Shown here: in pieces, positions 1-9,734 of the stretch
Layout: every line of letters begins with the position of its first letter
Position numbering within the stretch: the first letter of the stretch is position 1
Assembly (NCBI GenBank): GCA_947462335.1
Contig: OX381710.1
Coordinates: forward strand, 65,281,303-65,345,302
DNA from: Harmothoe impar
Lineage: Eukaryota > Annelida > Polychaeta > Phyllodocida > Polynoidae
DNA length: 64,000 nucleotides
Direction: 5' to 3'
Translations under genes and position numbers: made by a program
Notes under the pieces: generated by a model
Databases searched by the model: none
Seen by the model: the letters and a program-made list of their open reading frames with translations, nothing else
What the model was told of the DNA's origin: nothing

Positions 1-1918
1 TACACAGAACCCGTTGGGTGCGTTTCCCTAGATATGCACAAAGCCAATCACAGTAGATTTGAGGTAAATTTAGTGCACGCATGCGGCTCAGCAGCTCGCC
101 GTGGTGAATACAATCAAAAGCCTTCCGCACGTCCAGGAAACAAGCTACCATATAACTCCTGTTGTCAAATGACCTATAAATGTCATTCACCAGCCTAAAT
201 ACTGCATCATTAGTTCCCCTGGACGCGCGGAAGCCATACTGACAATCAGACAGTAATTTATTATGTTCTAGTCTAGTGTATAATTCATGATAGACTATTC
301 GCTCTATTATTTTACTAGGCATGGGGAGTAACGATATCGGGTGCCAATTACCTATCTCTCTCTCGTTACCTCCCTTTGGTAGTGGGATCACAGTAGCAGA
401 GGCCCACTCGGTGGGGAAAGATGCACCGTGTATACAATCATTAATTAGTTGAGTAAGCTGTGGAGCCATTAATAGTAGGGCATCTTTTAATACTGTCGCG
501 CTTATGTCCTCAATACCGCTCGACTTATGTACATTTATCTCACCCAATAACTTGACTACCGTAGTATAATCTACCCTGGTTTCGGAAGTTGGATTATAGA
601 GATTACATAACGGGGTTTTATCCGTGCTCACTGATGGCTTATCGCCAAGCGAGGCAAATAGTTTACCACCAACGCCGGTGAAAAAGCTGTTAATATATTC
701 TGGTACATTACTGCCCTTTACTTCTTCTCCAGTGTCATGGTGGTCCTGGATAATCTCTGGGTGACCGCAACCTGACCTGCCCAACAGTGCATTAAGCTCC
801 CTCCAGAATTTATAGGGATTATTAGCATGTTCCTCCAATTTCTGCTTGAAATAGTTTTCTTCAGCGTTACGAGTTAACAAGTTGATGTCCCTACGTGCTT
901 GCTTGGCCAGCTCTAGTAGGTTTAGGTCCCACATACCGCCATGCATGTATTGGTTTCTTTCATAGATTGTCTCATAAATATGCCTGGAGATCCAGGGTTT
1001 ACCTTTATCTTTTATGGTCATTTTTCGTATGGCACAGTGTACATCCAAATAGTCTACAATGTATTTTAATATTATTTCCCATTTCTCATCTACCGTGGTC
1101 GCGACATAAAAGTCCGTCCAGTCTATGTTAAGCAAATAATCAGAAAAATCATTATAATCATACGACTTATACGAGCGACCAGTTATAGTTCTGGTTATAG
1201 AAACCTCTTTAGGTTTCTTTTTAATTACATAGACGGGTAAATGGTCACTGACAAACAGCGGCAGCGTTCCATGGTGTTGAACAATGTTACAGTCCGTGCT
1301 AATTAAGTCAATACAAGTGCCACCCGGCTTATCAGGGTAAGGGCGAGTGACTTTATCTGTAATTATGTCAGTTAGACCCAGGGTTTCCATAGCACGTAGG
1401 TAGTACTTGGTCTTACAATCTAAGGGGGTTAGTAGGTCAACATTAACATCACCAATTAACCATCTTTCCCTATCATTGAATGACTCATTTTGACATATTT
1501 TTACAATGGCATCTATACATTTTACATAGCTGCCACTAGGTGGCCTATACACCTGTATAAAGGACATTAATCTATGTTTCGGTTGTGTAAAGTTTACAAC
1601 CAATACCTCAATATCACAGTTTGAACACAGAAGCGAGTTATCAACAGTACAGTATGGGGCCATGCCGTCAATCACATATAATAATAAACCTCCGCCTGTT
1701 TTATCAGCAATGCGATCATAACGGAAAAATTTGTATCCCGGTACATATAGTTTATGATTAGAATAACCTTCGATTAGCCAGCTCTCACTGACGCATAGCA
1801 CATCAAACAATTTCACTAGATTATACAATTCACCAAATTTTAAATTCAGACTTCTAATATTATAGTGACCTATCCGTAGTCCCCTAAGACCTGAAAAGGT
1901 CCGGAGTGCCGTGGTCAT
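1..1918 (-). CDS. LINE ORF2: endonuclease and N-terminal part of reverse transcriptase, cut by window edge
   Basis: The minus strand is open from the ATG at 1918-1916 to position 1, about 639 codons with no stop. The nearest upstream in-frame stop is at 2005-2003, so this is the first ATG of the frame. The N-terminal 240 residues form an exonuclease/endonuclease/phosphatase-fold (APE-type) endonuclease, with HYNIRSLNLKF, CVSESWL, a YRPPSGS segment, GDVNVDL and SDHLPV, which carry the expected Asn, Glu, Asp/Asn and Ser-Asp-His residues. The reverse transcriptase begins near residue 460 with HKSSGIEDI, then WASATVIPLPKGG, NWHPISLLP, QYGFRAS and motif A FLDVRKAFDC. Motif C (YxDD) would lie beyond the left edge. 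The endonuclease starting directly at the N-terminus suggests a CR1/L2-like non-LTR clade. It would nick target DNA and reverse-transcribe its own RNA. The intact frame contrasts with the damaged ORF1 upstream on the same strand. Confidence 0.9.
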   Translation of the reverse strand, partial: MTTALRTFSGLRGLRIGHYNIRSLNLKFGELYNLVKLFDVLCVSESWLIEGYSNHKLYVPGYKFFRYDRIADKTGGGLLLYVIDGMAPYCTVDNSLLCSNCDIEVLVVNFTQPKHRLMSFIQVYRPPSGSYVKCIDAIVKICQNESFNDRERWLIGDVNVDLLTPLDCKTKYYLRAMETLGLTDIITDKVTRPYPDKPGGTCIDLISTDCNIVQHHGTLPLFVSDHLPVYVIKKKPKEVSITRTITGRSYKSYDYNDFSDYLLNIDWTDFYVATTVDEKWEIILKYIVDYLDVHCAIRKMTIKDKGKPWISRHIYETIYERNQYMHGGMWDLNLLELAKQARRDINLLTRNAEENYFKQKLEEHANNPYKFWRELNALLGRSGCGHPEIIQDHHDTGEEVKGSNVPEYINSFFTGVGGKLFASLGDKPSVSTDKTPLCNLYNPTSETRVDYTTVVKLLGEINVHKSSGIEDISATVLKDALLLMAPQLTQLINDCIHGASFPTEWASATVIPLPKGGNEREIGNWHPISLLPMPSKIIERIVYHELYTRLEHNKLLSDCQYGFRASRGTNDAVFRLVNDIYRSFDNRSYMVACFLDVRKAFDCIHHGELLSRMRALNLPQIYCDWLCAYLGKRTQRVLC

Positions 1919-2365
1919 TTTCGCAATGCCGGTATTGGTGGATAGTTCAGTATGAATATGTGTAATTGTAAATAAAATGATGTGTACATTTTCATTGGTG
2001 GGCTAAGTGCCATGTCTTGGTATACAATTATGACGGTCCGGGACACAGATGTGACCAGGATAGGGGTATACTTACTGTATGTACCCAGGAGTACAGTATG
2101 AGCGCCTTGTAGTAAGGCGTTTTGGCAAAGAGTGCCGTGTGGTGTGTATTTGAGCGCGTGAATTTTGAGAATGACCATTTGCTGTGGTGGCTACTTCCAC
2201 ACAATCATGAAGGTGATGATGTAGCAGGTCACAATGGTCCAGTCATGTCAATGGACATGGCGGGGCAAGTGTGGCCACATACAACCTGAACTAATATTAC
2301 TAATACTAATGACAGCATATAGTATACCGTACTAAATGTCTAACAGACTATCCTTCTACCTAAGC

Positions 2366-2561
2366 TACCGTACCGTCGCGATTAAGCGCCGGGGCGCTCT
2401 TCAATTTGAAGGGGCTCTTACCCAGGCGCTTATACAAGACAGGCGCTTATTCAAGATCACGATTTTAGTGCTTAAGAAGTATTTGGAAGCCCCTTCACCC
2501 CGGCGCTTATTCAAGACCGGCGCTTATTCAAGACCAGGCGCTTTATCGCGACGGTACGGTA
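2366..2561. mobile_element. TA-flanked foldback element (MITE)
   Basis: Both ends are near-perfect inverted copies of about 25 bp, the left beginning TACCGTACCGTCGCGATT. The terminal TA on each side could be a TA target duplication, as in Tc1/mariner-type elements. The interior repeats a GGCGCTTATTCAAGAC-like unit several times. It sits between ORF1 and ORF2 of the LINE. Confidence 0.6.
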
Positions 2562-2704
2562 TGCAGATTTCTATGCATCTGTTGTATATCTCAATTCAGC
2601 TAATTATCATGTGTGCTGGGGGGGGGAGGGGGAGGGGGGGGTTGGTTGGTAGGTGGCAATGGTGACAAATAGATGATGGTAAATGATGATACATGGCAGT
2701 GTAC

Positions 2705-3100
2705 GGCGAATTGACCGCGTCTCATTAGGCGCAGGTAATTTATAACAACATTATAGTGTATCTAAGAATAGGCCCTGATTCATCATTATTTACATTTAAT
2801 CGGAGCAATAGACCTAGTGTTATACACGCATAGATACATAATGATTAATAGATTGTGCGACTTCATCACATTAGGTGATAGTCAATATAACAACATATAG
2901 CATATTGGTGAACTAGGCCCTGATTCATCATCATACAGTCAGAGCAATAGACCTAGTGATATACATGTACATAGTGATTGCGTAAATGAATGACGGACCA
3001 CGTCTCATTAGGCGCTGGTCAGTTCATAGCAACATTACATCATATAGAGGTGATAAGCCCTGATTCATCATCATTTAATCAGAGCAATAGACATATTATT
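2705..3100. repeat. Tandem repeat, about 143-bp unit, roughly 2.7 copies
   Basis: The motif CCCTGATTCATCAT recurs at 2773, 2918 and 3058, spacings of 145 and 140. Around each, a shared CTCATTAGGCG-like segment and an AGCAATAGACCTAGTG-like segment occur in the same order. The array lies in the spacer between the LINE ORFs and has no convincing coding frame. Confidence 0.65.
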
Positions 3101-3350
3101 ATTATATTCATTCATACATACATACATACATATAGATAGAGTGCAGAGTGTACCCCATATGCAGATTCGCGGGAAATATGCATTTTCAAGGAATAATGTG
3201 GCATTAGCTTGGCTGAGATAAGTTGACACTGTGGCGGCAGAACATTTTACAGTAGGTCTGTCAGGACAATACATGAGTATTGGTGATGTTCACTGACAGA
3301 TACATGTTGGAATGTATACCTGAGTGTCTGCAACTTTGTCTATTCAGGTT

Positions 3351-3733
3351 TTAGAGACGTGTAGCACTGATAACCGGACGCCGTCTTGCTCGTCCTAGGC
3401 TTGGTGGAGGGAATGAAGTGTCCAGACGGGGTTTGGGCTGCGCACTGGGGTGTGGAGCCACGAAGCAGTAGTGGGTTGCTAGTTCAAAGCGGATGTCCAT
3501 GAAGATTTCTCCCATGACATTTTGACCCTTGGTTGTAGTGGTAGTATGGAGGTCTGCATCGTTATAGGCTATCCCTATACCCCAGTACCTATGACGGCTT
3601 GCCTCAACAATCCGATGGTTGGCTGTCTGGAAGAGTTTTTGTCTCAGGGGTTCGTGTTGTACATATTTGGCAGTGGCAAACCGGCGTATATGCAGCACGG
3701 CATGGTTATACCAGTCAGAGCCATCTGTATCAA
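3351..3733 (-). pseudogene. LINE ORF1, C-terminal half of NADAR domain
   Basis: The minus strand encodes the second half of a NADAR (YbiA/DUF1768-like) domain. Visible signatures are an NHAVLHIRRFATAKYVQH helix, LRQKLFQTA, IVEAS followed by YWGIG, and then KGQNVMGEIFMDIR. This matches the family pattern of WG-G followed by GKN-LG-LLM-R. The stop is at 3351. Bacterial NADAR proteins are N-glycosidases that remove ADP-ribose from guanine; a role in a LINE is not established. The first half lies at 4588-4767, and the two are separated by the inverted-repeat element at 3734-4587. Removing that element with one copy of its AA target duplication brings the halves into the same frame. Confidence 0.75.
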
Positions 3734-4587
3734 CCCAGTAAACACCCTACGTAGTTCCAACATAGCTAAGAGGTTTCTCTAGGTAGATGTCCAACCAAAA
3801 AGTTTGAGATTGGTAATTTTGGAGGGTTTGTAGACGTCAAAACGTTAAGGTTTATTTACGTTCAACAGATGTAGACATCTGATTTACGTTGATCTACCTC
3901 ATTCAGACGAAAAGATTCTACATAGATCTACGTTAAACGACGTAACTTTTCAACTTCAATTGGGTAGATGACTTTTCCGTGTCACACTAGGTGGCAGCAC
4001 TATCAATTATGGAGAGAATATTACAGCTCTTTAACAAATCGACCACATTCAAGCAGTAAATTCTCATTAATTCTGAAATTCAATATCATGCATATAAACT
4101 GTATTCAATAGAATATCTATATATAAAGGACAGGTGATTAAAGTACTGTGCATGAATAGGTGCTTTGAGGCACTTTACTGTGAGGACACCACATTGGTGG
4201 TAATGGAAGAATTACAAAGCCTCTCTGCAGCCAAAACTATTCAACAGATCTATACTGTCAGGCTGTTCAATTGAACTACAAGAATATACTATGTAGAATG
4301 AGATGAGATTGAAAATTATAGTAGTTACGCTGTAGGAATATTGTTTGCAAATGTAAATTTGTCTGTAATATATTACAAGTCTTTGTCTGAGTCCCACTAT
4401 GTAGAATTATATGTAGTGTGTTAAACATAGATTTACCTCTTCAGGAGCTACGTAAATCAGACCTGCAGGTTTGAGATTGGTAAATAAACCTTAATGTTTT
4501 GACGTTGATAAACCTACTAAAATTACGTAGTTCAGACCAAAATTCAACGTAGATTTACGTCTGACCAACGTCGTTGTGTTTACTGGG
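3734..4587. mobile_element. 854-bp inverted-repeat element inserted in the LINE ORF1 NADAR region
   Basis: Termini are CCCAGTAAACAC at the left and its complement at the right (GTTTACTGGG at 4578-4587), with longer imperfect complementarity inward, including an AACGTTAAGGTTTATTTAC-like block at about 3840 and 4490. The dinucleotide AA flanks both ends and fits a 2-bp target duplication. No transposase is visible, so it is non-autonomous. A sequence starting with the same CCCAGTAAAC end occurs at 63539. The superfamily is unassigned. Confidence 0.75.
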
Positions 4588-4767
4588 AACTTTCGCACCT
4601 CTTGACTTGTTCAAGGTTGCTCGGGGCTCCTTTTTGATAGCTGCAGCTGCCTCATAGTCTTTAACATGTATGGCCTTCATGTACTAGTAGGCCTGCTCCA
4701 CTGACACAAAGTCAGTGGGGGTACCATTCACATCCACCCTAATGGTGGCAGGGTAAAAATTGCGGTC
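4588..4767 (-). pseudogene. LINE ORF1, N-terminal half of NADAR domain
   Basis: The minus-strand frame starting at 4767 reads NFYPATIRVDVNG, then DFVSVEQAY, a TAG stop (4686-4684), and YMKAIHVKDYEAAAAIKK. NFYP...SVEQAY is the classic NADAR N-terminal motif, including the conserved Glu. The TAG sits where the family commonly has Gln or Trp, so it looks like a point mutation. This frame is the same as that of the ORF1 upstream (7329), although that frame has stops at 5041 and 4768; the intervening linker reads best in a different frame. Confidence 0.7.
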
Positions 4768-5396
4768 TCACCGCTGAAGGCTAGACCTAGTGGGACCATG
4801 CATATTTTGGTTTCTAGTTGTTTGTAACTGTTGACAAAGGAGGTGGGTGGTATTACACTTTGCACACTGGATGGTGCAGTGTGTACTGCTGCAGGACCTC
4901 CTGTTTTCGGTGTAGAGCTGGTTACTGGTTTGGTCCTGAGTGTGTCCGGAGACGTCACTATGATAAGTGAGGGGTCGCGTGAGGTCATGGCGGTATTGTC
5001 TCTGTGGCATTGTTTAGTGTTTTGATGGGGGACACTACCCTTAATGGGTCCTGTAGCCATTGGTGCAGCATCGGGGGACAGGATGACGTCCATTGGCACA
5101 GCATTGGTATCTGTAGATCCTCGCTTGGTGAGTGCAGTGAGCATCACGGGTGCAGCGGGGTTGGTGGATGTTCTGCGCGGGGTTTGCGCTGCGTGGTTGG
5201 GGATGCATGTGTTTGACCGGCGGCGTTGCCTGTTGTGGTGCAGTGGCAGCTTGTTGTTGTTGATGCTGCTGTGGTTTATGGAGTTGTGGTGGTGGAGGGG
5301 GTCCTCCCATGGTCCTTTTTGGCTTGGAGGATTCAACAACCCGGGTTGTTTCCAGGCTGGTGGGTTTATACACATCTGGGATATCCCTGATACCAC
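4728..5396 (-). pseudogene. LINE ORF1 linker continued in a shifted frame
   Basis: A 222-codon minus-strand frame overlapping the end of ORF1. Its later part (after about 5150) is Thr/Ser/Pro-rich and reads like a natural linker between the RRM-like and NADAR parts of ORF1, whereas the ORF1 frame stops at 5041. This suggests compensating frameshifts in a decaying copy. The first part, which overlaps ORF1, is probably a shadow. Confidence 0.45.
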
Positions 5397-7329
5397 GTTC
5401 AGTAGGTGGGTAGGTTACATCATTGATGGTGATGCCGTCATCACTTAAGGTTGCTCCCACATCCCAGTTACGGACATGCCCATAGATGGCGCGTAGTAAG
5501 TACCTGCAAGCTCTGGTTCCTTTGTCCTCATCCGGGTTTAGGAACACGTTATCACCCAGAGACTGTACCCTGTGTCGAAGGTACAGGACATCTTGTTGGA
5601 CTGCCTCACTTTTGTAGGATATGAGTAGTGGTCGCACGTAGGTACCTGGTCTACCAATACGTGTGACTGAAGATAACTCAGACCTGTCTGATGATAACCC
5701 GAGGGCTGCCATCACATTGTCATATGATATAAAACAATCTTTATCGACTTGTTCTGTATCGAGCCCCACTACCACCACATTGTAGGTCCTAGTGGTCGGT
5801 CTGGAGCCACTAGGCCTTGGCGGTGGCGACTTCCTGACTAGTGGTGGTAGCGTTATGGCTGCAGTGTGACTCGGTGCACCGGAAGTAGCAATTCCCATTT
5901 TTAGGTGGGCGGAGTAGTTGGCATTAATGCATGTGGCCTGAGATGCTGATGCCCCAGGTGTAGTTGTGGTGGTTGCTCTCATAGCCGGGTCCCAGTTGCG
6001 GCCTCCAGGAGGTGGTAGGGAGGGCGGTTGGGACTCGTGTTTTGGTTTGATAGTGTCTAAGAGGCGCAGATGTGCCTCAAACCTAGCTTCTAGTTGGTTG
6101 TGTTTCACGTCCATGTCACTTTTCACTTGGGCAATGTTGGCCCTGCAGGCAGCTTTAAATTGCCTGATGTTGGTCGTCAATTCATTGTGTTTGGTTTTCT
6201 GAACCTCCTCACAGTTGGCTATACGAGTACTCATAGCCCCCAGTTGTTGGTCCAGAGTACTGTGTAGGCCCCCAATTTTGGTGTCCAGGTTCCTGGTGAC
6301 ATGCCTTAGCTCACGGTCTAAGTCCGACTTTTCCGCCATGTTAGTGTGGATGTAGGACATCATGTTGTAAAGTTGGACATTCATTGGTAGATCGGTAGCG
6401 GCCGTCTGTTGCGAGGTGTTTCCCATAGGGCAGTTGCTCCCCTTGGGCTCCATATTATGCTGCATTGTGTCCCCGCTCCAGGGAACAGCTGATTTGGGTA
6501 AACATAACCCAGTTGGCACAGCGCCAGCCGGGTCAGCACTCTCCAAGCGGGGGTGGGGCGGCAGGGTGTGGGGTTGGAGAGTGCGGCCGTGCGGATCCAT
6601 CATGCGTGACCGACGAGTGTCGCCCTGCATGTATATACGGTCAACAGAATGGTGTCTGTATTCCACTGGACTGTATGATGGGTTGTAATTGAAATGGGGT
6701 GTGGGAGGCTGGTGTTCCATATCACGGTTAATAGATGCATTTAGAGACCCAATAAAGTCAGTTAGCGGGTTTGACAAACCCGATCGGTAATCACGGTTCA
6801 CTCGGTCTCCCTCATGTACACTCCCTTCTCCCAGTGAGGTGTATGGGTCCGCCTGTTGGCGGGATGCATCGGGGTAGGGGCCGGGTGAGTGAGGCGGCCC
6901 TGGGGCGTCCTCATGCTGAGATGACTGCAGCCGCGGTGTTGACGCCGTCGGACCGGCCGACGGGCAGGCATGTTGGCGGAGGGTGTCGGGGGGGAGGCCG
7001 GCTAGGGCCACAGCGCCGCTGTCGGTCTCTCCATCGCAGTGCCAAGTCGCCGGGGACGCCATGGCATCTCTGACAACTTTACTATTTTCTAGCAGTGCAA
7101 ATCTGTTACGCTTGTTGATTGGGGACACCTCTGAGGGGCTGTAGTTTACCAGCTTTGACAGTTGACCTTCCTCTGAGCGTGGTCTCTTGGGTGTGCCTGA
7201 GGGGCTTGGGTGAGGGCTGGTGGCTGCCGGTGTGTGTCCCTTTAGAAGGTCCAGCACAGTCCTACCTTCAGGTGCGGAGGCCATGTTGGCATGTTGGCGA
7301 CGCAGTAGTTTCCGTTCCTTCTTGGTCAT
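5041..7329 (-). CDS. LINE ORF1 protein: low-complexity head, coiled coil, RRM-like domain
   Basis: A 762-residue minus-strand frame. Residues 1-320 are Pro/Ser/His-rich and low in structure. Residues about 325-430 are a heptad-like coiled coil (MAEKSDLDRELRHV through QVKSDMDVKHNQLEARF), typical of trimerising ORF1 proteins. Residues about 513-610 (TYNVVVVGLDTE, VTRIGRPG, RPLLISYKS, VFLNPDE) look like the RRM/C-terminal domain of LINE ORF1 RNA-binding proteins. A Gln/His-rich stretch follows at about 680-720. The frame ends at 5041, but another frame on the same strand (5396 down to 4728) continues a plausible Thr/Pro/Ser-rich linker. I therefore infer a frameshift around 5.1-5.4 kb and a second near 4770 leading into the NADAR region. 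The protein would bind LINE RNA as a nucleoprotein particle. Confidence 0.75.
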   Translation of the reverse strand: MTKKERKLLRRQHANMASAPEGRTVLDLLKGHTPAATSPHPSPSGTPKRPRSEEGQLSKLVNYSPSEVSPINKRNRFALLENSKVVRDAMASPATWHCDGETDSGAVALAGLPPDTLRQHACPSAGPTASTPRLQSSQHEDAPGPPHSPGPYPDASRQQADPYTSLGEGSVHEGDRVNRDYRSGLSNPLTDFIGSLNASINRDMEHQPPTPHFNYNPSYSPVEYRHHSVDRIYMQGDTRRSRMMDPHGRTLQPHTLPPHPRLESADPAGAVPTGLCLPKSAVPWSGDTMQHNMEPKGSNCPMGNTSQQTAATDLPMNVQLYNMMSYIHTNMAEKSDLDRELRHVTRNLDTKIGGLHSTLDQQLGAMSTRIANCEEVQKTKHNELTTNIRQFKAACRANIAQVKSDMDVKHNQLEARFEAHLRLLDTIKPKHESQPPSLPPPGGRNWDPAMRATTTTTPGASASQATCINANYSAHLKMGIATSGAPSHTAAITLPPLVRKSPPPRPSGSRPTTRTYNVVVVGLDTEQVDKDCFISYDNVMAALGLSSDRSELSSVTRIGRPGTYVRPLLISYKSEAVQQDVLYLRHRVQSLGDNVFLNPDEDKGTRACRYLLRAIYGHVRNWDVGATLSDDGITINDVTYPPTERGIRDIPDVYKPTSLETTRVVESSKPKRTMGGPPPPPQLHKPQQHQQQQAATAPQQATPPVKHMHPQPRSANPAQNIHQPRCTRDAHCTHQARIYRYQCCANGRHPVPRCCTNGYRTH

Positions 7330-7504
7330 ATCTGGCAGATCCTGTGGAGCACAGCTCCAGTTGGGGGTGGGGTCAGTTTGGCAAACATTAATAGTCCATA
7401 TGTTCCTATCTGACTGTGAATCTACTCTTATAACCTGCTAAATCCCTTCAATCTGTGTGGAGCTCGCGGTGACGCTTAGCTATCCATGGCGGCCATCTTT
7501 CCTT

Positions 7505-7524
7505 CCTTCACACATATATATATA

Positions 7525-7576
<52 letters not shown>
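7505..7576. repeat. (TA)n microsatellite
   Basis: An almost uninterrupted TA dinucleotide tract of about 70 bp. It lies between the 5' end of the LINE and a fragment of the element family also seen at 15024-15258 (7590-7680). Confidence 0.95.
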
Positions 7577-7577
<1 letters not shown>

Positions 7578-7811
7578 CAAGGACCTACCAAGTTACCATC
7601 CCACAAGCAGAGTCATTAGGGGTTTGACGGTCTATTTTACCAGAGCCACGTGGGAGACACAGTTGACTCCTTTAACTTTCTGGGCACTCACATGCACTAA
7701 GATCATTTTGCCAAAATAACAAGTCAACAACAACAACAACAACAGGGTACTGCAATGTCTGTAAACTACTGTAAAGTCAAGTTAACCCTGCTCTTCTCTG
7801 AACCACCCCAG

Positions 7812-7835
7812 GTGCAGTAGCTACCCTGATGATCT
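7812..7835 (+). CDS. Probable TDO2 microexon (24 nt)
   Basis: A pyrimidine-rich tract ending CCCCAG (7806-7811) precedes 24 nt, followed by the donor GTAAGT at 7836. Read in phase with the next exon it encodes CSSYPDD plus the first two bases of a Leu codon, completed by the G at 12479. With it the assembled frame has 441 codons before the stop and remains open. An alternative acceptor 6 nt downstream (GTGCAG, exon from 7818) also keeps the frame. Animal TDOs have a variable N-terminal segment here, so homology cannot confirm it. It contains no usable start codon. Confidence 0.4.
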
Positions 7836-8570
7836 GTAAGTATGTTACATGTCCTGGTGTGTCATAATTATAATGTCTGGTGTTGTGTATGTTGTGGTGC
7901 ACCTGTCCTGGTCGCTGCAGTTGGTTGACATCTCTTCTACACCCATGCTTTTTTTTTCTGATAACTGGACTATGACTCGACCACTTTCTCTTCCGGTACT
8001 AAGAGTTCACCATGTATATCAAAGATGTATGTTGTAGCCTTCGTAATAGACCATGATGTGGGGCAAAGAATCTATGATGTGGAGCTTGAAAACTTTCTTT
8101 CTCATGCAGTCATTGCACCATCGCATTTAAGGTTTGAATAAGCACCAGGTTGTGATCATATCTCCAATTTTATAAGTGCAGCGCCGCGATTCAGGGTGGG
8201 TCAAAATATCACTCAAAAATTTGAAGGAAATAAAATCCAAAGAAGAGGGGGGGGGGCGGTCCGGACCCCCAGGACTCCGTGCGGAAGGGGGTAGCGTGGA
8301 TTAATTGTCATCCTTTAATGGCCGCACTGATAAAATGAAGCATGAAGGGATCCAATCTTGTCAAATGGTCGTCTTATAAGAAGAGTTTAGGGTCTTTTAA
8401 GTGATGGTCATGAAATAAACAAGTTAAAGGTTGTCTACCTGAGGACCTACCAAGTTACCATCCCACAAGACAACACTAAACTCATCTAACTGACAATGTT
8501 TGCCCAAGTAGTGGCCTACTCCAAATGACAAGTCTATGGTTGTCAAATTCACAACCCTAGAATAGTTAAC

Positions 8571-8791
8571 CCTTTATTGGCTGCAAACTACAGCATGATG
8601 CATGAATGTAAACCTGGTGAGTCCATTCATCAAGACTGCATTCATACATCACGCCGACCCTTTGGAAATGTATTAACAGGTATAGGTGAGTGTACTTACC
8701 AAGGCTAAATTCATGCATTATCATTGATTATGGTCACATAGAGCATAACACCTTAAAACACTATGCAGCCCTTCAATGGTTAAATTGTGCA
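8571..8791. repeat. Palindromic dispersed repeat, copy 1
   Basis: The copy begins AACCCTTTATTGGC and ends in GCAGCCCTTCAATGG. In between lie the family marks GCATGATGCATGAATG, a GGTGAGT segment and CATTCATACATCACGCCGACC. It lies in the intron between the candidate microexon and exon 2. Confidence 0.6.
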
Positions 8792-9037
8792 TTATAAGCT
8801 CACTGGGTTCTGTGCCTAAGCATAATTACTGTCTATGTCTCTAATTCTGAGGTTCGTAATAGCTATTTCATAGAGGTATGCAGTTTAAGGGAATCCCTGC
8901 CATGTCCTGAAAGTCTGTATGAGAGCATTTCTAGTCCTCAGTAACAGACTGTTAACACATATACAATGTATGTAGATGTCATACCAATGAGAGTTTCCTT
9001 GCAGCTATTGTACTATTGTAATAAACACAAAAGAGGT

Positions 9038-9293
9038 GTCTATGTGCCCCTACATGGGTAAAATTCGACACGTGCGACACGGCAACACGGCCCTTTTAAA
9101 AATCGACACGTGCGACACGGCCCTTTTAAAAATCGACGGACACAGACAATTTTGAGATAAAAATCGACCTACAGAGTTTTTTCTCTGAGTTCCTATATAC
9201 CTAAAAAGTGACGCGGTGACACGCTCTTTTGCTCTAAAAAGTGACACAGTGACACGGCCAAAATTCTGGGTACCCATGTAGAGGCACGTCTAT
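9038..9293. mobile_element. 244-bp foldback element with 6-bp target duplication
   Basis: The element (9044-9287) starts GTGCCCCTACATGGGTA and ends with the near-perfect complement. It is flanked by direct GTCTAT copies at 9038-9043 and 9288-9293. Inside is a tandem unit containing CGACACGTGCGACACGGCCC followed by TTTTAAAAAT. Related CGACACGGCGACACGG sequence occurs near 52680. Confidence 0.7.
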
Positions 9294-9734
9294 GCCCTAC
9301 ACATATTTGTTTTGTCTTAATTATATCAAAACGTTGAATCTTTTACCTTTCTAGCCCCAATAGATAATTCTCAAGATTCTCCAAAGCATGAATGTGTATT
9401 TCCAGAATTATGATTAAGATCAACATAGAAATTATGCAATTCATTCCCTCACTTTATACATAATGCATGCTACACTGATACCACCTACAGGGGGAATCCT
9501 GAATCAGGCCCTGGTTGACGTGTTTAGAGCTGGCATACGTCAGGCTTTGGGCTGGCACATGCCAAGTAGGTGCTTTATCTGACAACTATAGTTAGAACAC
9601 CCGCTACCTTGTCACATAGAATAGTATGCAGACGACTTTATTTTTTGAGTGCAGTGGTATCATCTTTGCTATCATGATACATTTACAAGTACGTGAAACC
9701 TAAGATTCAAACGTGTTTCAACCCCGTATAAGGT

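Larger units (their letters stand above)
1..7400 (-). mobile_element. Non-LTR retrotransposon (CR1/L2-like), nearly full length, 3' end outside window
   Basis: The minus strand carries ORF1 (7329 down to 3351, with frameshifts or stops and an insertion), a spacer of about 1.4 kb, and then ORF2 (1918 down to the left edge), in the order expected for a two-ORF LINE. The 5' end is not sharply defined; I place it near 7400 because ORF1 begins at 7329 and a (TA)n tract follows at 7505. The spacer contains a short tandem repeat and a TA-flanked foldback element. The element lies antisense to TDO2, either upstream of that gene or in its first intron. Confidence 0.75.

Noticed and set aside
5044..7391. 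Plus-strand frames opposite ORF1 of the LINE
   Set aside because: Shadows of the 762-codon minus-strand ORF1, which has coiled-coil and RRM-like features; the plus frames have none.
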